Assembly: GCA_964649815.1 (NCBI GenBank)
Contig: CAZYQC010000010.1
Location: 9,756 to 73,755, forward strand
Origin: G013214665 sp964649815
GTDB taxonomy: Bacteria; Pseudomonadota; Alphaproteobacteria; Rhodobacterales; Rhodobacteraceae
Direction of reading: 5' to 3'
DNA: 64,000 nucleotides
The notes under the pieces were generated by a model. It ran no database searches and was not told the origin of the DNA. It saw only the letters and a list, made by a program, of their open reading frames with translations. Shown here in pieces: positions 60,684 to 64,000 of the stretch (positions are counted from its first letter, which is position 1; every line of letters begins with the position of its first letter). The position numbers and the translations under genes are program-made.

Positions 60684-60729
60684 CACTGTGGTGCGCGCCC
60701 AGTGAGCGATTTCGTGAACGTTGAAATGA

Positions 60730-60754
60730 AAACCCCGCCAGAGCGGCGGGGTTT
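60730..60754 (-). terminator. Intrinsic terminator after rpoD
   Basis: AAACCCCGCC (60730-60739) pairs with GGCGGGGTTT (60745-60754) across a 5-nt loop. On the minus strand the hairpin begins 3 nt past the rpoD stop and is followed by TTTTCATTT. It is a strong rho-independent terminator. Confidence 0.9.
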
Positions 60755-60757
60755 CGG

Positions 60758-62746
60758 TCACTGATCCAAGAAGCTGCGCAGCTTTCGGCTGCGGCTCGGA
60801 TGTTTCAGTTTTCGCAGAGCCTTGGCTTCGATCTGACGAATACGCTCACGCGTCACGCTGAACTGTTGTCCGACTTCTTCCAACGTGTGGTCGGTGTTCA
60901 TGCCTATGCCAAAGCGCATCCGAAGAACACGCTCTTCCCGCGGCGTGAGCGATGCCAGCACCCGCGTGGTCGTTTCTTTGAGGTTTTCCTGGATGGCACT
61001 ATCCAACGGAAGAACTGCGTTCTTGTCCTCGATGAAGTCGCCCAGTTGACTGTCTTCTTCGTCACCGATCGGAGTTTCGAGGGAAATCGGTTCTTTCGCG
61101 ATTTTCATCACTTTGCGAACCTTCTCGAGCGGCATCTGCAGCTTTTCAGCCAGCTCTTCCGGTGTGGGTTCGCGCCCAATCTCGTGCAACATCTGGCGTC
61201 CGGTCCGCACCAGCTTGTTGATCGTTTCGATCATATGCACCGGAATTCGGATCGTGCGCGCCTGATCGGCAATGGAGCGCGTGATCGCCTGACGGATCCA
61301 CCAGGTCGCATAGGTGGAGAATTTATAGCCGCGACGGTATTCAAATTTGTCGACAGCTTTCATCAGACCGATGTTGCCCTCTTGGATCAGATCCAGGAAT
61401 TGGAGACCCCGGTTTGTGTATTTCTTGGCGATCGAGATCACGAGGCGCAGGTTGGCCTCGACCATTTCTTTCTTGGCCTGACGCGCTTCTTTTTCGCCCT
61501 TTTGCACCTGGTTCACGATGCGGCGGAATTCTGAGATGTCCAAACCGACATATTGGCCGACTTGCGCCATGTCCGCGCGCAGCTCTTCGACTTTGTCGGT
61601 TGAGCGTTCGATAAACATCTGCCAGCCGCGTCCCGGCTTTGCAGCCATATCCGACAGCCAGTTCGGATCAAGCTCGCGCCCGCGATACGCATCGACGAAT
61701 TCACGGCGGTTGATCCGCGCCTGATCCGCCAGCTTAACAATCGCACCATCGATCTGCATGATCCGACGGTTGATGCCATAGAGCTGGTCGATCAACGCTT
61801 CGATACGGTTGTTGTGCAGATGAAGCGAGTTCACCAGATCAACAATTTCGGACCGCAGAGACTGATAGGTCTCTTCTTGCGCGTCAGAGAATGAACCGTC
61901 TTCGTTCAGGGTTGCCGAAATTCGGCTATCCTGCATGTCGGACAACGCCGCATAATCGTGCGCGATGCGATCAAGCGTTTCGAGGACCTGCGGCTTAAGA
62001 GCCGCTTCCATTGCGGCCAATGACATATTGGCCTGATCATCATCGTCGTCGTCATCGTCTTTGGCGATTGGGTTGCCATCGGCATCAAGCTCTTCTTCGG
62101 CGGGTTTGGCCTGACCCGCGGCCGGAGCAGCGCCGGGCGTGGCAACGACAGGTTCTTCGACCTCGCCATCTTCGCCCATTTGGTTGCCAAAGGTTGCTTC
62201 CAAATCGATGACGTCGCGCAACAGGATTTCTTCGGACAAAAGTTCGTCGCGCCAAATGGTGATCGCCTGGAAGGTCAATGGGCTTTCGCAAAGGCCCAAG
62301 ATCATCGTGTTGCGACCCGCTTCGATCCGCTTGGCAATTGCGATTTCGCCTTCGCGGCTCAGCAGTTCGACCGAGCCCATTTCGCGAAGATACATGCGGA
62401 CGGGGTCGTCCGTGCGGTCCAGCTTTTCCTGCCCAGTCGCGCCAAGCGTCAGATCGCGCGTACCTTCGGTTGTGACAACGTCGGTCGAGCCCTTTTGCTC
62501 TTCCTCTTCCGCCTCTTCGTCTTCGATAATGTTGATGCCCATTTCGGACAGCATCGACATAACGTCTTCGATTTGTTCCGAACTGACCTGGTCGGGTGGC
62601 AAGACGGTGTTGAGCTGATCGTAGGTGATATAGCCCTTTTCCCGTGCCTCAGCGATCATCTTTTTGACCGCAGCTTGACTCATATCAAGCGAGATTTCCT
62701 GGTCTTGATCTTCGGTCTTGGCGTCTTCGTTGTCTTTGGCTGCCAT
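60758..62746 (-). CDS. rpoD: RNA polymerase primary sigma factor RpoD
   Basis: The 662-residue housekeeping sigma has region 1.1 (KKMIAEAREKGYITYDQLNTVLP), region 1.2 (DDPVRMYLREMGSVELLSREGE), a non-conserved region with an acidic D-run (about residue 225), and regions 2-3 (LDLIQEGNIGLMKAVDKFEYRRG, FSTYATWWIRQAITRSIADQ, PVHMIETINKLVR). Region 4 has LRMRFGIGMNTDHTLEEVGQ and VTRERIRQIEAKALRKLKHP. It is downstream of dnaG, as in the macromolecular synthesis operon, but a 129-bp gap with dense GANTC sites separates them. It ends at a strong terminator. Confidence 0.98.
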   Translation of the reverse strand: MAAKDNEDAKTEDQDQEISLDMSQAAVKKMIAEAREKGYITYDQLNTVLPPDQVSSEQIEDVMSMLSEMGINIIEDEEAEEEEQKGSTDVVTTEGTRDLTLGATGQEKLDRTDDPVRMYLREMGSVELLSREGEIAIAKRIEAGRNTMILGLCESPLTFQAITIWRDELLSEEILLRDVIDLEATFGNQMGEDGEVEEPVVATPGAAPAAGQAKPAEEELDADGNPIAKDDDDDDDDQANMSLAAMEAALKPQVLETLDRIAHDYAALSDMQDSRISATLNEDGSFSDAQEETYQSLRSEIVDLVNSLHLHNNRIEALIDQLYGINRRIMQIDGAIVKLADQARINRREFVDAYRGRELDPNWLSDMAAKPGRGWQMFIERSTDKVEELRADMAQVGQYVGLDISEFRRIVNQVQKGEKEARQAKKEMVEANLRLVISIAKKYTNRGLQFLDLIQEGNIGLMKAVDKFEYRRGYKFSTYATWWIRQAITRSIADQARTIRIPVHMIETINKLVRTGRQMLHEIGREPTPEELAEKLQMPLEKVRKVMKIAKEPISLETPIGDEEDSQLGDFIEDKNAVLPLDSAIQENLKETTTRVLASLTPREERVLRMRFGIGMNTDHTLEEVGQQFSVTRERIRQIEAKALRKLKHPSRSRKLRSFLDQ

Positions 62747-62778
62747 ACGCGGGCTCCCTTTGCTGGGCTTGTTCCCTT

Positions 62779-62846
62779 GATTCGGACGATTCGAATCACC
62801 GGCGAATCATTAGCGTTCTTGGGTGATTCGGCCACCCGTCCGAGTC
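62779..62846. promoter_or_regulatory. Cluster of six GANTC (CcrM) sites in the dnaG-rpoD gap
   Basis: GANTC occurs at 62779, 62788, 62793, 62804, 62825 and 62842 (first base of each), 33-100 bp upstream of the rpoD start codon. The motif is the target of the cell-cycle methyltransferase CcrM in alphaproteobacteria and is usually sparse. The cluster sits where an rpoD promoter would be; a regulatory role is inferred, not shown. Confidence 0.6.
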
Positions 62847-62875
62847 GATTTTCCTGGCGCTATGGCCAAATGGTT

Positions 62876-64000
62876 TCAGCGGCCCGATTTGGAGAATTCA
62901 ATCTGTTCCATCAAAGCCGCAAAGCTGTCCCGTTCTTTGCGATTAATCCGGGCGCCGTTGTCGCCCACATCGTATTCTGCGGTGTCCTCTTGTCCACTGC
63001 GCACAGCTTTGTTGGCTGCTTGCGCTGCTTCCTTCAGACGCCATGTTGTCCCCTCATCTGCAACGCCACTCATGTCTTCCATCGCGTCTGCGATCTCGGC
63101 CGCCAAACCTTGCGTCGCCTCCAGCTTGGCCAATTCTTCGGCCATCGTCATGCGGGCCATGTCGACATTGCCAGGATTGCGGATACACGGGACGATTGCG
63201 ACATGGCGCTGACGCGTCAAAGATTCAAGCGCATCTGTCCCCAGTTCGGCAGAAATCTTTTCGCGCAACACCGTCGGCCCCGACTCACTGTGTTTGAGAA
63301 TTAACTCTCTTAAATTTGCATGCAGTCCGTTACGGCATGGTAAATTTTCCAATCCCCGCTCAAACCCCTCGACAATGTCCGGGTACAGCACGGCCACCGA
63401 CAAAATTACCGCTTCGCGCAGGGCATCGGTTGCGTGCTCTTCGTGGACAGCTGCCAAAGTCGACGATTTCGTCGTCGCCAGGGCCGTGTTGGCGACTTTG
63501 GCCTTAGCCCCGGTTTTGTTGAATGGTTTGCGCTTTGAGAAAAGCTCCCACCGCAGGTCTTTTATTTCAGCCCCGTAATGCTGACGAATGGAGGGGTCTT
63601 TGATCAGTTTGATCTTTTCGCGCAGCGCCTTATCCAAGGCGGCTTTGCGCTCGGGGCTGTCAAACACCTGGCCGTCTGTCTCTCGCTGCCACAGCAGACG
63701 CACCATTGGCATCGCATTATCCAGAACCGCCTGAAAGGCCTGCACACCCGCGGATTTGAGCAGGTCGTCAGGGTCCTGCCCTTCGGGCAGAACCGCAAAG
63801 CGCAAGGATTGTCCGGCCTCCAGCAACGGAAGCGACAGATCAATCACCCGCATCGCAGCGCGTATACCGGCTTTGTCCCCATCCAGGGCGAGAACCGGTT
63901 CGGGTGCGATGCGCCACAACATCTGCAACTGCGGCTCGGTCACCGCTGTGCCAAGGGGGGCAACAGCGGCCTCAAAGCCATGTTCAGACAAGGCAATGAC
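62876..64000 (-). CDS. dnaG: DNA primase DnaG (5' part outside window)
   Basis: The frame is open to the right window edge, so the zinc-binding and first catalytic parts are missing. What remains is the TOPRIM part (PEPVLALDGDKAGIRAAMRVIDLSLPLLEAGQSLRFAVLPEGQDPDDLLKSAG, cited for its DGDKAG and GQDPDD metal motifs) and the helical C-terminal domain that binds the DnaB helicase. It makes primers for DNA replication and precedes rpoD on the same strand. Confidence 0.95.
   Translation of the reverse strand, partial: VIALSEHGFEAAVAPLGTAVTEPQLQMLWRIAPEPVLALDGDKAGIRAAMRVIDLSLPLLEAGQSLRFAVLPEGQDPDDLLKSAGVQAFQAVLDNAMPMVRLLWQRETDGQVFDSPERKAALDKALREKIKLIKDPSIRQHYGAEIKDLRWELFSKRKPFNKTGAKAKVANTALATTKSSTLAAVHEEHATDALREAVILSVAVLYPDIVEGFERGLENLPCRNGLHANLRELILKHSESGPTVLREKISAELGTDALESLTRQRHVAIVPCIRNPGNVDMARMTMAEELAKLEATQGLAAEIADAMEDMSGVADEGTTWRLKEAAQAANKAVRSGQEDTAEYDVGDNGARINRKERDSFAALMEQIEFSKSGR

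Noticed and set aside
62180..63304. 374-codon plus frame spanning rpoD and dnaG
   Set aside because: Antisense to two essential genes and crosses the intergenic gap.

Overview
The window looks like chromosomal DNA of a marine alphaproteobacterium of the Rhodobacteraceae (Roseobacter group). The evidence is the mix of gene families and their order: ubiA/rsmE/gshA, pyrB-(small membrane protein)-pyrC-like-plsY, nrdR-ribD, ribE-(unknown)-ribB-ribH-nusB, dnaG-rpoD, a DmdC-like acyl-CoA dehydrogenase and a free-standing 44-residue aa3 oxidase subunit IV. GC content is moderately high and coding density is very high, with many 1-4 nt stop/start overlaps. I saw no tRNA, rRNA, CRISPR array, IS element, integrase or phage gene. 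The window is cut at both ends: a TPR protein at the left and DNA primase at the right are partial.

Layout. 1-6 kb: TPR protein, ETF-ubiquinone oxidoreductase with its terminator, an EthD-like protein, a soxR/VOC pair around a near-perfect SoxR promoter, greA and a membrane protein. 6-10 kb: fdhD-mobA-mobB-moeA molybdenum cofactor operon, whose MoeA carries an extra N-terminal domain. 10-17 kb: azlCD, a lipoprotein, COX IV, a DUF6173-type protein, an MBL-fold hydrolase and a DmdC-like dehydrogenase, then a Sua5-type tRNA modification enzyme, YqgE and a DsbD-N protein. 17-24.9 kb: RND efflux pair, moaB, LysE exporter, uracil-DNA glycosylase. 24.9-28.6 kb: pyrimidine/phospholipid operon containing a dihydroorotase homolog that has lost its catalytic residues, followed by a frameshifted small gene. 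28.6-35.2 kb: gshA, rsmE, ubiA, an OmpA/BON-like protein, an ASCH protein. 35.2-42.7 kb: moaDE, pgsA, a serine hydrolase, uvrC, a pteridine-reductase-like SDR, a Na/Ca exchanger, an S49 peptidase. 42.8-47.1 kb: ABC exporter, CoxG-like protein, DMT transporter, quinone oxidoreductase.

47.1-58.7 kb holds riboflavin synthesis genes in two blocks on the minus strand (nrdR-ribD and ribE-unknown-ribB-ribH-nusB). They are separated by a capsule block (KpsS, Wza-like exporter, KpsC) and an ECF sigma/anti-sigma pair facing a YceI gene. 58.8-64 kb holds YjbQ, a tandem array of three related secreted two-cysteine proteins of unknown function, rpoD and dnaG.

The most notable points are: six GANTC (CcrM) methylation sites packed into 68 bp upstream of rpoD; the tandem triplet of small secreted paralogs; a domain fusion on MoeA; an inactive-looking dihydroorotase beside pyrB; a small gene broken exactly at a G-rich slippery heptamer; a RibB whose GTP cyclohydrolase half has lost its metal site; and an AT-rich gap upstream of uvrC with a perfect DnaA box. 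None of these amounts to a clearly new defence or mobile system; the window is mainly core chromosome.
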